Origin: Lepidostoma basale
Taxonomy: Eukaryota > Arthropoda > Insecta > Trichoptera > Lepidostomatidae
Direction: 5' to 3'
DNA: 64,000 nucleotides
Assembly: GCA_022606425.2 (NCBI GenBank)
Contig: JAHDVF020000843.1
Location: 62,001 to 126,000 of the forward strand
The notes beneath the pieces were generated by a model. The model had not been told where the DNA came from. It worked only from the letters and a program-made list of their open reading frames with translations, and did not search any database. Shown here in pieces: positions 33,122 to 43,930 of the stretch. The position numbers were made by a program, and so were the translations under genes. Every line of letters starts with the position of its first letter. The stretch's first letter is position 1.

Positions 33122-33124
33122 AAT

Positions 33125-33172
33125 ATATCTATTAGATTCCTCCACATTCATACAGCGAGTCAAACACGCAAG
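33125..33172 (-). mobile_element. RTE-a3 scrap
   Basis: attcctccacattcatacag and cgagtcaaacacgc. Confidence 0.45.
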
Positions 33173-33184
33173 ATATTGGATCTT

Positions 33185-33652
33185 CATCATGATCATCAAC
33201 CGTCTGTCATCCACTGCTGAATGTAGGCCTCTCCCAAAGCACGCCACCGCCCCCTATCCATTGCCGCTCCCATTAATCCACGTCTAGCAATCCTCTTCAG
33301 ATCGTCGGTCCAGCGGGCAGGGGGACGTCCAACTCTGCGGAATCCTGTACGCGGTCTCCTCTCCAGAACCCGTCTCCCCCATCGGCCGTCTGTTCTCCAA
33401 CAGATATGACCAGCCCATCGCCGCTTCAGCCACTTTGTCACCTTGATTTGTTGTTGAATATGTTCGTTTCTAAATCTCCAACCAAACCATATTCCAAGTA
33501 TGGCTCTTTCCATGGCGCGTTGGGCGACCTTGAATCTGTAGACTAGACCTTTTGTCAGTGTCCACGTCTCGGCTCCGTACGTCATGACTGGCAAGACGCA
33601 CTAGTTGAAGACTTTAGTCTTGAGGCATAGATTGGGTCTTGCGACTTTAAAA
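33185..33652 (-). mobile_element. LINE-t C-terminus, 132-codon frame
   Basis: MPVMTYGAETWTLTKGLVYR, VAQRAMERAILGIWFGW, RRWAGHICWRTDGRWGRRVL, GRPPARWTDDLKRIARRG and YIQQWMTDG. Very common insect RTE-type tail. Confidence 0.75.
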
Positions 33653-33662
33653 TTTTTAATTT

Positions 33663-33925
33663 GACTGACGAATTTTATGAATTAAAACACTGTTTTTTTC
33701 CACTTATGAGTTTATTTTTCTTGACATGTTTCGAAGGCTTACATCTTCATCATCGGGAGAACGATATAAACTTATTACATTAAACAGTCTATATTATTCC
33801 CCCGATGATGAAGGTGTAAGCCTTCGAATCATGTCGAGAAAAATAAACTCAAAAGTGGAAAAAAACAGTGTTTTAATTCATAAAATTCGTCATGATGGAA
33901 TTCCACATTGTTAATCCTTAAGTTT
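33663..33925. repeat. Foldback element with paired hammerhead-like hairpins
   Basis: Arms: gacgaattttatgaattaaa ... and complement. Minus-strand hairpin 33723-33757, plus-strand hairpin 33801-33836 (GATGAAGGTGTAAGCCTTC then GAATCATGTC). Loop is unique AT-rich sequence. Confidence 0.7.
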
Positions 33926-33959
33926 ATCTAAAATTAAAATTTGATAATATTGGTCATTC

Positions 33960-34080
33960 CATGTTTTATAATTATGAACATTTGCTGATGCCTTAGACAG
34001 GCGAAACACGTCATTCACATGAAATATAATAAAACTTCCAGAAAACACCCGTTTTCATTCGTATTAATTATTAAATATGA
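33960..34080 (+). repeat. Half foldback with hammerhead-like hairpin
   Basis: CTGATGCCTTAGACAGGC then GAAACACGTC at 33985-34012, followed by ataataaaacttccagaaaa, shared with 61195-61430. Confidence 0.55.
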
Positions 34081-34590
34081 AGTTTTACATCATTGTTCGA
34101 GAAAAAATACATACGAGTATATAGAATTTTCAGTTCAATATTTACGTTTCTATTTAACACCATTTTTTATTTGATTCTAAATCTGGTGCTACACACAAAC
34201 CTAAACGGTTTCAGCCACTTAATGTAACATCTGTTTTCGTCGTTAAATTACTTTTATGTTTATTTTTTTTAACTGGCCTGTTTGGTACATCCATCAAAGC
34301 ATCTGTCTTCGGTTCATCGTGTCCAGATTATTATGTCGGATTTGAACGGCTTCTTCGCTGACATTTTGGCATTTAAAAAATTAGCTTTAGGCTTCTATCG
34401 ATCGGGCAATCGCGAATACACTAACAAATATTGTTATATTCTTGATATCATCAATATTCACTTCACGTTCTCTTTTTTTATATCGTCTGACGATTCGCCT
34501 GATTTTTTTCAAAATCATGATATACTCGTATGTCTGGATATTCCGCAGTCTGGTTTTCCTTCCATCATTTGTTATCAATATAGAATGCTA
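34081..34590. other. Unassigned
   Basis: Overlapping chance frames (34282-34620) without recognised motif. Confidence 0.4.
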
Positions 34591-35290
34591 TGCTCACGAC
34601 GTTGCAATACTGGCAGATAATGAAGATGACCTTCAGAGAATGCTCTACAAATTCCACCTCACATCTAAAAAATATAACATGACGATTTCTGCTAGTAAAA
34701 CGAAGTGCTTAACGAAATCAAAAGAGCCGCTCAGATGTAAACTGATCATCGATAACACACCTATTGAGCAAGTCATGCGATTCACTTACCTAGGCGTAGA
34801 GATCGGTAGCTACAGTGACCTATATGACGAAGTGCTAGCACAAACCAACAAAGCGACAGCCGTGGCTGGCTGCTTGTGCGACACCATATAGTGGAACAAA
34901 TATGCTAACCGAAAGTAAAATCATGGCGTATTGAATAGAGGTCATAGCCGATGCCAATAGAACTAAAAACCTTCTTAGAGTAGAAGAAATGCCAACCCTA
35001 CGCTCCATCGCAGGCAAAACCCTCAGAGATCGGATCTGAAATGAAACGATAAGGTGTTTCTGTGGTGTTGAGGACATAGTAAGACGGGGAAGAAGCAGAA
35101 GGCGCCTTTTGAGAGACCACGTGGACCGCATGGAGAATACAAGAATCGCAAAAATTGTTAAAGATGAAAACCCAAGCGGCAAAAGATTACCAGGAAGACC
35201 GCCAAAGAGATGGAGAGATGGCTGGACATCATCATCCCAGGACAGCCCACCGTCACGTCCTAAACTAAGAGGAAGAAGAAGAAGAAGATT
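34591..35290 (+). mobile_element. LINE-h copy with broken RT active site
   Basis: Reads CYAHDVAILADNEDDLQRML, where YADD is expected: the first catalytic Asp is His. Then SASKTKCLTKSKEPLRCKL, VMRFTYLGVEIGSYSDLYDE, TNKATAVAGCLCDTI and a stop; the rest is in other frames and ends with a GAA-repeat tail. Confidence 0.75.
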
Positions 35291-35429
35291 TTCCTTCCCT
35301 AATTTGAACTTGTGTCCGAGATAGACAATATTCTTCGACAGCATCATTTTGTTAAAAATAAATATTTAGTTAAAATAATATTTTTTTTAAAAATAAAACA
35401 TTTTAGTATGGGGTATTAGTAGTGATTTA

Positions 35430-35940
35430 GTATTACTTAGTTAGAAAGTTTCAATCCTGGGATTGGTTTGCAGCAATTTCTTCTATTATTCTCTTCCATT
35501 CTTCCCTGTCTTGTGCGGCTCTTTTGAAATCTGCATATGATGAGCAGCGCACGTCCACCAACAGGTCCTACAGGTACTCTCGGCGTGGGCGTCCCCTAGA
35601 GTTTGTCCCCTCGGTCATACCCTCCATCATGGCATGCAAGAGACCTTCTTGACGTATTACATGGCCGATCCATCTTGCACGCCTTTCGGACGTAGTCCTG
35701 AGCAGGTGCCTTCCTCCTTCGATTCCTTGACGAACTTCATCATTCGTGATGTGGTCTCTCCAGGAAATTCCTAATAGTATTCTATAGGACCACGTCTCAA
35801 AAGCCTCTAGTCTCCGCTTATCTCTTTCGGATAGGCACCATGTCTCGCAGCCGTACATCAAGATACTCCATACATAGGTCTTGATGAGGAGTATTCTCAG
35901 TTTTAGGTCTATATTATTTGATTCTATTATTTTCGACATT
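35430..35940 (-). mobile_element. LINE RT C-terminus, another RTE-like type
   Basis: KTYVWSILMYGCETWCLSER, LEAFETWSYRILLGISWRDH, ERRARWIGHVIRQEG and SRGRPRREYL. A diverged relative of the scrap at 49900-49985. Confidence 0.7.
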
Positions 35941-36029
35941 TTATTAAATGCAAGCCTAGCCTGATATATACTGTCGATGTAGTATTAGTAGTGATGGTTA
36001 ATTAGTTAGTTAGTATTATAACTCATTCA

Positions 36030-36530
36030 TCATCATCATCATCCTAAGCTCGACAGCCCTGGCTGAATCCAGGAGCTTCCTCCATTCTTGTCTGTGTGAT
36101 GCCCTTATTCTCCAATTTCTCACTTGCAACACCGATGCATCCATGTTGACACTGTCCATCCATCGCATTTTGGGCCTTCCTGGTCTTCTACGTCCCTGTG
36201 GTACTGAGAGCGTGAGGCGTTTTGTAGGGTTGTCGTCGTCCATTCTGATTATGTGACCAGCCCATCTCAAGCGCCCTACTTTGATGGATCTGATCACATC
36301 GGGCTCTTTAGATATCATATAGCTCTCGGTTATATCGACGACGCCAACCATTGTGGTCTCTCACTGGGCCATATATTGTCCTAAGAACCCTTCTTTCAAA
36401 TGCTGCGATGGACCTTTCAGTGTGTTTTGTCATCACCCAGGTTTCAGAGGCATATGTGAGTACTGGTTTGATCAGGGTCTTGTACAGTAGTGTTTTTGTG
36501 GTTCTTCGCAGTAATTTGGACTAACTCATT
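36030..36530 (-). mobile_element. LINE-e-like C-terminus
   Basis: IRSIKVGRLRWAGHIIRMDD, PQGRRRPGRPKMRWMDSV and RASHRQEWRKLLDSARA; upstream part frameshifted (FERRVLRTIYGPV). (ATG)n tail. Confidence 0.7.
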
Positions 36531-36857
36531 CATATATGTATAAAACTCTTACATTGTGACATGATTCACCCGCCGCGTATTGTATTTAATAAAAAAAAAT
36601 TACAATACGACACGCAAAATTAATTACGGCAGATATTTCTTTTTGTTACTCTGTTTACAAAGCCTTTTAAACACCTGAGATTTTTGGCCGTTTCGAACGT
36701 CATGAAACCCGAGAAAAATCTGTGTACATAAAAGATATATTTTAAAGCAAAAAGCAATTACTTTGGGAGACAAATGAAACACTTGATACTCAAATTGTTA
36801 TTCTGCGGTGATTGGGCAAAGCGGGATAAGTCATAAAAGTGTTATTTTTGTAAATAA
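36531..36857. other. Unassigned
   Basis: No recognised feature. Confidence 0.4.
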
Positions 36858-37145
36858 ATTGTTACACAACATTTTGAATGTATACAATATTTTTTTTAAG
36901 GATTAATTGTATCTCAATAGAGACGAAGATGTAAATTGTTTTTTCTGGGAACAGAATGGGAAATTGTATACATTCAAAATGTTGTATAAAATAACTGGTC
37001 CAAGTAGGCATAACAATTGGAGAGACATCTCCAGGCGTAATCTAGTACTGTATGATTTGCAGAAACTTTCACAGTGCATTAATAAAGATTTTCTGCTTAA
37101 TGCTTCCCAATCTTAATAGATGCCGCTAGTGTAGAGTGAATAAAA
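36858..37145. repeat. REP-F copy, rearranged
   Basis: acattttgaatgtatacaat on both sides of a short arm (tatctcaatagagacgaaga), then gatgccgctagtgtagagtg. Confidence 0.65.
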
Positions 37146-37159
37146 AAACTTACAACAAA

Positions 37160-37610
37160 GGAAATAAATCAAAGATTGGACTTGACGTTAAATTTATTTC
37201 ATTATTTATAATATTTTCTTTATTTTTAATAGCTTTTTTAATTTCTAAAATTTCGAGATTGCTCAAAGTTATATTACTTTATTTTTAATCGATCCACTAA
37301 ATATAAACTTTCTTTTGAGACACTAAACTGATTTAAAAAAATAATAATTTCGTGATTTTGTTGGCTTGTCCCCGTTAGTATTTTCACCGCTGTATTTTTC
37401 CAGCACAAGTTTCGAAAGCTGTCTCCTTCTTTAGCTAGTAACCTGGTGGTATTGGTCTTATGATGAAACCTGTATGTATCCAGCAACCTGTTACACGCTT
37501 GGTGACAGAATTCCCCGAAACTTGAAGAGCGTCTGATAGAGATGGGACTCCCAGTGTCGCGCTCCAATCGAAAATTTCGATTAAAAAAATATTTCGCCAA
37601 CCGTTTGATA
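37160..37610 (-). repeat. Unknown repeat with a 108-codon frame
   Basis: Minus frame 37274-37600. Its 5' end (atttcgccaaccgtttgata, ctcccagtgtcgcgc) recurs inverted at 26660-26735, so it is repetitive. Protein not recognised. Confidence 0.4.
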
Positions 37611-37868
37611 CCTAACTAACTAACCAACCAATCACGCCGTCTTTCCGAAGGGGTAGACAGAAATAATGGGCTGCCACACTTTTCTTTTCTGACATGATAT
37701 TTCTCTCGCTTCCTCAACATGCATACTTCGTGTCATGCACGCACGTCGATTTCTCCGACTCCTCACGTAGCCGAAATTCAATATTTGATTTATTTAATTG
37801 TGCCACGTTTTCTTCGGCCTTCGTCTATTTCTATAATATTTCCATTTACATCGTAAACATACACTGTG
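37611..37868 (-). mobile_element. RTE-a1 fragment
   Basis: (TAAC)n tail, accaatcacgccgtctttcc, ctcctcacgtagccgaaatt. Confidence 0.7.
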
Positions 37869-37939
37869 GAATTCCATAGTAATACACTTAGGAAATTGAA
37901 AATATACTTTTTTAGATAAACTTAAGGCGTTAACATTGT

Positions 37940-38070
37940 GGAATTCCATAATGACGAATTTTTACGAATTAAAACACTGTTTTTTGGTTTTCACCCGATG
38001 ATGAAGGTGTAAGCCTTCGAAACATGTCGAGAAAAATTAACTCAATAGTGGAAAAAACAGCGTAACAAAC
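37940..38070 (+). repeat. Foldback copy with hammerhead-like hairpin
   Basis: GATGAAGGTGTAAGCCTTC then GAAACATGTC at 38000-38028; flanks as at 33663-33925. Confidence 0.6.
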
Positions 38071-38089
38071 AATTCATAAAAATTCGAAA

Positions 38090-38333
38090 ATAACTTTGTT
38101 TATTATCCACAAAATATAAAAAAACACGACATGTTTCGGAGGATACCTTCATCTTCAGGTGTAAATATATAATAAAAACTAATCAAAGGAAGACTAATAT
38201 AAAAAAAAACTCATTTAAAATTCTATACAATAATTTAAATTTAAAAATTAACCTAGGCTAATTGTTATAATTACTAATAATTATACTAATAAATAATATT
38301 AAACAATAATAATACATAATGATGATATAAAAA
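38090..38333 (-). repeat. Penelope/foldback repeat with hammerhead-like hairpin
   Basis: Minus strand hairpin CTGAAGATGAAGGTATCCTC then CGAAACATGTC (38128-38159); homologous in reverse to 4441-4690. Continues after the LINE-e insertion. Confidence 0.5.
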
Positions 38334-38908
38334 AATGGAAATCGAAAGAAGAATCACAATTGGTAACAAAACATTCTTCTCTCTACTACCAGCGCTCAAA
38401 TCAAGAAACGTACACTGGAAAACCAAAATCACCCTGTATAAAACAATCATCCGAACAGTAGTGACCTATGGGTGTGAGGCGTGGACAATGACAGCGAAAT
38501 ATGCAGAGCGACTGGATACTTTTGAGAGAAGGGTGCTGCGCAGAATTCTGGGGCCTGTGAATGACGGTGAAGGCTGGAGAGTGCGGCATAATGACGAGCT
38601 GTACAATATTTACAAAGCTCCCAGTCTCTCCACACAGGTCAGACTGAATAGACTGAGATGGGCCGGTCACGTGCAGAGGATGCCGTCATCGCGAACCCCA
38701 AAAAGATTGCTGGAGTGGCACCCAGGTGGTAGAAGACCAATTGGACGACCAAGGCTGCGATGGGAGGATGAAGTTGGGAGAGATGGAACAAGATTGTTAA
38801 GAGTGTCAGATTGGAGGGTCGAAGCGGAGGACAGGAGGAGTTGGAGCCGAAGAATACTGGAGGCTAAGGCTCGATATGGGCTGTAGGGCCATCGAAGAGG
38901 AAGAAGAA
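38334..38908 (+). mobile_element. LINE-e insertion, 183-codon frame intact
   Basis: IRTVVTYGCEAWTMTAKYAE, FERRVLRRILGPVNDGEGWR, VQRMPSSRTPKRLLEWHPGG, RPIGRPRLRWEDEVGRDGTR, ending ARYGL and a GAA tail. GATGATATAAAAA is duplicated at 38321-38333 and 38909-38921. Confidence 0.8.
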
Positions 38909-38990
38909 GATGATATAAAAATATAAAATAATAATTTAGAAACAACATAATGTATATAGAAATTAATAAATGATTAATTTGCATAGGATT

Positions 38991-39038
38991 GTGATGCTAT
39001 TTACATAGGCAAAACAGGACGAACATTTAAATCACGTA
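38991..39038 (+). pseudogene. GIY-YIG endonuclease fragment of a Penelope-like element
   Basis: CDAIYIGKTGRTFKSR matches the start of the GIY-YIG domain that Penelope-like elements carry after their RT. Only about 16-18 residues remain; a stop lies just upstream and LINE-L follows at about 39062. Confidence 0.6.
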
Positions 39039-39061
39039 CTAACATACCTTTTCAAAATATT

Positions 39062-39212
39062 TCACCAACATTGCCTTTGGTGATGCCGGTGGAAAGAGCA
39101 ATCATTCTGCTGAACAGGATCACGCCGGAGATAGAAGTCTTTCATATTAGTGACAGTATTAGTAATCTTGACTTGAGATTATCTTGCCTTCACAAATTCG
39201 AACCATCTCTCA
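39062..39212 (+). mobile_element. LINE-L fragment
   Basis: LPLVMPVERAIILLNRITPE then IEVFHISDS. Confidence 0.65.
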
Positions 39213-39262
39213 TGCTTACCTACCCCTTCGGAGAAATGGCGTGATGGTTTGTTATTGTTGTT
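39213..39262 (+). mobile_element. RTE-a3 3' scrap
   Basis: taccccttcggagaaatggc then gtgatggtttgttattgttg. Confidence 0.5.
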
Positions 39263-39589
39263 ATAATGACGATGCGTACTAGCTACACATCACCGTTTTA
39301 GATTGTTAATTCAAGGATTAATTGTATCTCAATAGATAAATCCATCCAGCCCATCCCAATTTATTCATTCTTACTTAACATTTTCCCGCCTCCCTCATGC
39401 ACTATCTTCTTCCTGTTTTAAATTTTAGTTTGTTTTATATTTGTCCTATTGTGTATTGATGTGTGTTTTATATAATTTAAATGTGTTTTTTACTAATTTA
39501 AGGTGTGTTTTATGAAATATTTACTTCTGATTTTATTTAATAATAAAGAGATGTGAGGCCGCGCGGGAGATACATAAGGTTAAAAGAAT
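39263..39589. other. Unassigned with a REP-F scrap
   Basis: aaggattaattgtatctcaa at 39313; otherwise AT-rich. Confidence 0.4.
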
Positions 39590-39752
39590 AGATTAAATGT
39601 GGTCTGTCACCCTTTTGATTGATGACAAGAAAAGGCTAAATTAAATTAACGTAAGTATCGGATGGACAAGGAAGAGGCCTAGATAGTGCAGCGAGACTGA
39701 CGAAAGGGCGTCGCTGCGTCCTATAACAGTCTCGGTTGGTGGTGGGAACCTT
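39590..39752 (+). repeat. REP-G copy
   Basis: attaaatgtggtctgtcacc, taagtatcggatggacaagg, ctgacgaaagggcgtcgctg. Confidence 0.65.
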
Positions 39753-40014
39753 ATATCTCAATAGAGACGAAGTGCAAATTGGAAACAGAATATGGTGATC
39801 GAGGTGTTTACAGGACTTATGACCTGTCATTGGTTTTATGTAATACAACATTCCCCATTCCACCCTTCTTACGACCATTTAGTCTGACATGTTTTTGGAA
39901 GTTGTATATATGTCAATATGTAACACCAAACTTCACATGTTAGTTTCAATCTACACACTAGCGCCATCTATGAAGCTTGGATTTTAAGTATTAAGCAGAA
40001 GATCTTTTTATTAA

Positions 40015-40569
40015 CCTTTCCCTTACGGTGCTAAAATAAAAACGTGCGTTCCGGTTTAGGGTAGTCAGTACGCGTTAAAAAATTAGCGATTTCAAATCGG
40101 AAAAATAGGAACATTCATAGCTAATCCCCTTATATAATTATAATTGATGAAAAAAATTATAATAATTGAGATTTAATTGCTAACACATTTAAAAAAAACA
40201 TCTGGCAACCCTCACGAACGGGCATAGGTCCACTCTGGTTGCAAACCCGAAAGCGACTGCCGGCAGTGCCAGCGCGGCAGGATGGCGAGAGTGAGAACAT
40301 TGAGCTAGAACATATGCAAGAGTGAGATGCGAATATAGTGTCGCTCACTCAAAGCGCTGTTTATACGCGAATTTGTTTTCGATTTTCACAAAATACCTCC
40401 GATGTACCCGATAAATTCTGATTATTATTAATATTATTTTTTAAATCAATGCGTAAATATATTATGGAGGAATACCTAAAATCTTAACCTTGTATTTATT
40501 ATATTTATAGAGATATTGGTGGTTTTTAGAAGCAAGGTGTAGAAGATACCCATTATAGGGAAGGGAGGG
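40015..40569. mobile_element. piggyBac-like non-autonomous element, copy 2
   Basis: TTAA at 40011-40014 and 40570-40573; same ends and interior as 3046-3603. The uninterrupted target (ttttTTAAcgcaatg) is present in REP-F at about 43318-43330 with a single TTAA. Confidence 0.8.
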
Positions 40570-40670
40570 TTAACGCAATGAAAGGCTACCGCCATTAACG
40601 TATTGCTAGATAACGCCTGGAGATGTCACTCCAATTTATATGCTATATCTTGAACCAGTTTTTGTTTTTT

Positions 40671-40747
40671 CAACATTTTGAATGTATACAAATACTTGTA
40701 GACGAATAGTATTCGTCTACAAGTATTTGTATACATTCAAAATGTTG
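40671..40747. repeat. Perfect 77-bp palindrome
   Basis: Arms of 38 bp (caacattttgaatgtataca ... gacgaata) around a single G at 40709. Confidence 0.9.
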
Positions 40748-41172
40748 TTAAAAGTATTATAAACTCCAGTCTTCCCATCACTATTGATGTGTTTTATGTA
40801 ATTGTTACGTTTAATTTCTACTATCCGTTGTTAATAATTTGGTTTATTACGTGTTCCTATATAGTGAAATCGTTACGAAACATTATTAAGACCACGTAAG
40901 AACTTAAACTATGCTATTCGATTGTATAGTAACGCCAACAATAAAAAATATATGTATTCTTAGCCATAATCCCGCACTCGATATCTTTTATAATTAAGTA
41001 CTTAAATAAGTACTTACTTTATTGTTTTTTTTCTTCGTATAATCTACACATCTTAACATTTGTGTTTACACCGATATCATTTTAAGTATGCCATATATAA
41101 TTATTTTACAATAGATATTTTTTCTTATCAAGATAAGAATTTATGAATTATGATTAATAATGCCAAAAAACT
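40748..41172. other. Unassigned
   Basis: AT-rich, no recognised feature. Confidence 0.45.
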
Positions 41173-41335
41173 TACTAACTAACCATCACGCCGTCTCCCC
41201 GAAGGGGTAGGCAGAAAGAATGGACTGCCACACTTTTCTTTCCTGACATATTTCTCTCGCTTGAAAGAAAAGTGTGGCAGTCCATTCTTTTTGCCTACCC
41301 CTTCGGGGAGACAGCGTGATGGTTAGTTAGTTAGT
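41173..41335. mobile_element. Palindromic RTE-a1 3'-end dimer
   Basis: Minus-strand 3' end 41174-41242, 20-nt spacer, plus-strand 3' end 41263-41331; 69-bp arms with two or three mismatches, GTTA/TAAC tails facing outward. Confidence 0.8.
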
Positions 41336-41557
41336 TAATTATTATAGTATACCACACTCACTTTATTAAAAAAAATTGAATAAAATACCACGGACACACA
41401 AGCCCTTCATCATTGATATTATATAAATATTAAAAATATTATAATTTTTTTTCACATATATGGTCAGTTTTGACAGATATTAAAAATTAAACATCTACAA
41501 CACAAAGTTATGACGAATAAGGAAGAAATTACTGTGTACAATTTTAGGCTTTTTTTT

Positions 41558-41618
41558 AGTAAGTGTGACAATCACACTACCATCGCCGGGAATCGAACCT
41601 GGGCCCTTCGATGTGGCA
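41558..41618 (-). mobile_element. SINE-1 fragment
   Basis: Minus strand has gggcccaggttcgattcccg then gcgatggtagtgtgattgtc; B box intact. Confidence 0.5.
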
Positions 41619-41749
41619 TTCGTAATTTAATCAAAATTTATCAAAAATAAAAACTTTCATAAGTTGAAGTCAATCGTTTTAATTATCGAGATTAGTTAGC
41701 CGGTTTGCGATCTATGTCACAGAACGTTTGGCTGCTTATTCAATAGTGA

Positions 41750-42180
41750 ACCCATCATCATCATCAGCCGTCTGTTATACACTGCTGAACGTAGGCCTCT
41801 CCCAAAGCACGCCACCGCCCCCTACCCATTGCCGCTCCCATCCATCCATGTCCAGCAATCCTCTTAAGATCGTCGGTCCAGCGGGCAGGGGGACATCCAA
41901 CTCTGCGGAATCCTGTACGCGGTCTCCACTTCAGAACCCGTCTCCCACATCGGCCGTCGGTTCTCCGACAGACATGGCCAGCCCATCGTCACTTCAGCCC
42001 GAATAAATTCGTTTCTAAATCTGTCCTTCAAGGTTATTCCAAGCATGGCTCTTTCAATGTCGCGTTAGGCGACCTTGAATCTGTAGACTAAACCTTTTGT
42101 CAGTGTCCACGTCTCGGCTCCGTACGTCATGACTGGCAAGACGCACTAATTGAAGACTTTAGTCATGAGGCTTTGTGAAC
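41750..42180 (-). mobile_element. LINE-t fragment
   Basis: Same tail as 33185-33652 (mirrored text ccaaagcacgccaccgcccc); frames broken. Confidence 0.7.
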
Positions 42181-42244
42181 CCGGTTCCTTCTTAATCTTA
42201 ATGAGTATTATTTTCTACTCACATTGTTTTTTATATCCTTTGTG

Positions 42245-42722
42245 TCATCATCATCATCATCAGCCTTTAGTCCTTCAGTGTTGGACATAGGCCTCCCTTT
42301 CTGACTTCCACAACTCTATATCCCTCGCCGCTCTGTGCCATTGACCTCCTGCCACTCTCTTGATGTCATCAGACCATCTTGCTTGTGGTCTGTCAGGATT
42401 TCTGTGGCCGGTTCTCGGTCGCCACTCCAGGGTGCGTCTGGTCCACCCGTTCGTCCATCCGATATCCCCGCTATATGGTATTGCCGGCCCAATTCCACTT
42501 CAACGAGGCTATTTTGCACGCTACGTCGGCAACTTTGGTCCTATATCTGATCCATTCATTTCGCTTCCTGTCTCGCAGACTCATGTTCAACATCCTTTTA
42601 CCCATTGCCTCTTGGATCATACGGAGTTTCTGTATTGTTCTTTTTGTGGACGTAACTGTCTTCAGTCCGTATGTCAGTACTGGGAGTATGTACATTTCAA
42701 ATATATTTTTCTTCAGGTGGTT
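42245..42722 (-). mobile_element. LINE-t-like C-terminus
   Basis: MYILPVLTYGLKTVTSTKRT, IQEAMGKRMLNMSLRDRKRN, KVADVACKIASLKWNWAGN, then WSGDREPATEILTDHKQDGL after a frame change. Confidence 0.65.
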
Positions 42723-42939
42723 CGCGAATCTTTGTGAAGAAAATATAAATATGTTTAGTTTTATTTTTGCATTAAAAAATAAAACATGACAAAGGCCCGC
42801 TCTATACAGACGCTAACATTATCATATGTTTAATAATCCAACAATTAAATGGAAAACGATATTAAACATACTATTTGCACAGATGTTTCCTCTGTCCATT
42901 GTGTGTCAGACTTTTTTAAGGTCAAAATGCACAATACTC

Positions 42940-43015
42940 TTTAACTAACCATCACGCCATTTCTCCGTAAGGGCAGGCTGAGAAGGTGGACGGCCACACT
43001 ATATATTCTGACATC
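42940..43015 (-). mobile_element. RTE-a3 3' scrap
   Basis: actaaccatcacgccatttc and ggtggacggccacactatat. Confidence 0.6.
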
Positions 43016-43036
43016 CCTTTTTAGCAACAACAACAA

Positions 43037-43492
43037 CGGATTAATTGTATCTCAATAGAGACGAAGATGCAAATTGGAAACAGAATATGGTGATCGAGGT
43101 GTTTACAGGACTTATGACCTGTCATTGGTTGGCTTAAGCGCACGCTTTATGTAATACAACATTCCTCATTCCACCTTTCTTACGACCACCATGTCTGACA
43201 AATTTTTGGAAGTTGTATATATGTTAATATGTAACACCAAACTTCACATGTTAGTTTCAATCTACACACTAGCGCCATCTATGAAGATTGGATTTAAGCA
43301 TTAAGCAGAAGATCTTTTTATTAACGCAATGTGAAAGGCTACCGCCATTAACGTATTGCTAGATAACGCCTGGAGATGTCACTCCAATTTATATGCTATA
43401 ACTTGGACCAGTTTTTGTTTTTACAACATTTTGAATGTATACAAATACTTGTAGACGAATACTGGATTTACCCATTGCGGGTTATCAATTCA
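43037..43492 (+). repeat. REP-F copy with unoccupied piggyBac site
   Basis: attgtatctcaatagagacg to acccattgcgggttatcaat; the TTAA at about 43321 equals the site filled at 40011. Confidence 0.8.
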
Positions 43493-43499
43493 TTCATCC

Positions 43500-43592
43500 T
43501 TGAAGTGAAAATCACACTGCCATCGCCGGGAGTCGAACCCGGGACCTTCAGTGTAGCAGGCATGGCTCTTGTCACTCTGCCACGAAGGTCGT
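43500..43592 (-). mobile_element. SINE-1 head
   Basis: Minus strand: cttcgtggcagagtgacaag (A box) and cccgggttcgactcccggcg (B box). Confidence 0.65.
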
Positions 43593-43785
43593 CTTCTATT
43601 CTAGTTCCATTTACATCGTTAACTTGGATAGATTTTTCTCCACATTCGTTCAAGAGATCTCATTTCGACTGCATTTATTCTACTTTCATCCTTCTTTTCG
43701 CGGTTCCATGGTTCGCTTCCATAAATAAGTATCGGTACAAGAACAGCATTGTGCACTATAAATTCGTCTGAGAAATCTCATTTAA
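43593..43785 (-). mobile_element. RTE-a fragment
   Basis: ctgcatttattctactttca, ggttcgcttccataaataag; internal deletion between the NDVNGT and EMRSL parts. Confidence 0.65.
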
Positions 43786-43819
43786 TAGGTTTTTCATTCT
43801 TGTTTTGCCATTTCCACTT

Positions 43820-43930
43820 GAACTTGGATCTTCTGGCTTACAGAGGTTCAGCTCATGTGGCTATTCCTCTTACGTCTGATGGGAACATTGTTGGAAGGTG
43901 ATTTGGTGGGTTGTTAGTTTATGCGGGGGC
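43820..43930 (-). repeat. Dispersed repeat shared with 30430 and 55340
   Basis: ctggcttacagaggttcagc, cttacgtctgatgggaacat. Confidence 0.55.

Larger units (their letters stand above)
39755..40747 (+). repeat. REP-F copy split by piggyBac-like element
   Basis: Arm tatctcaatagagacgaagt from 39755; piggyBac-like element at 40015-40569; REP-F resumes gcaatgaaaggctaccgcca and ends in a perfect palindrome at 40671-40747. Confidence 0.75.
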
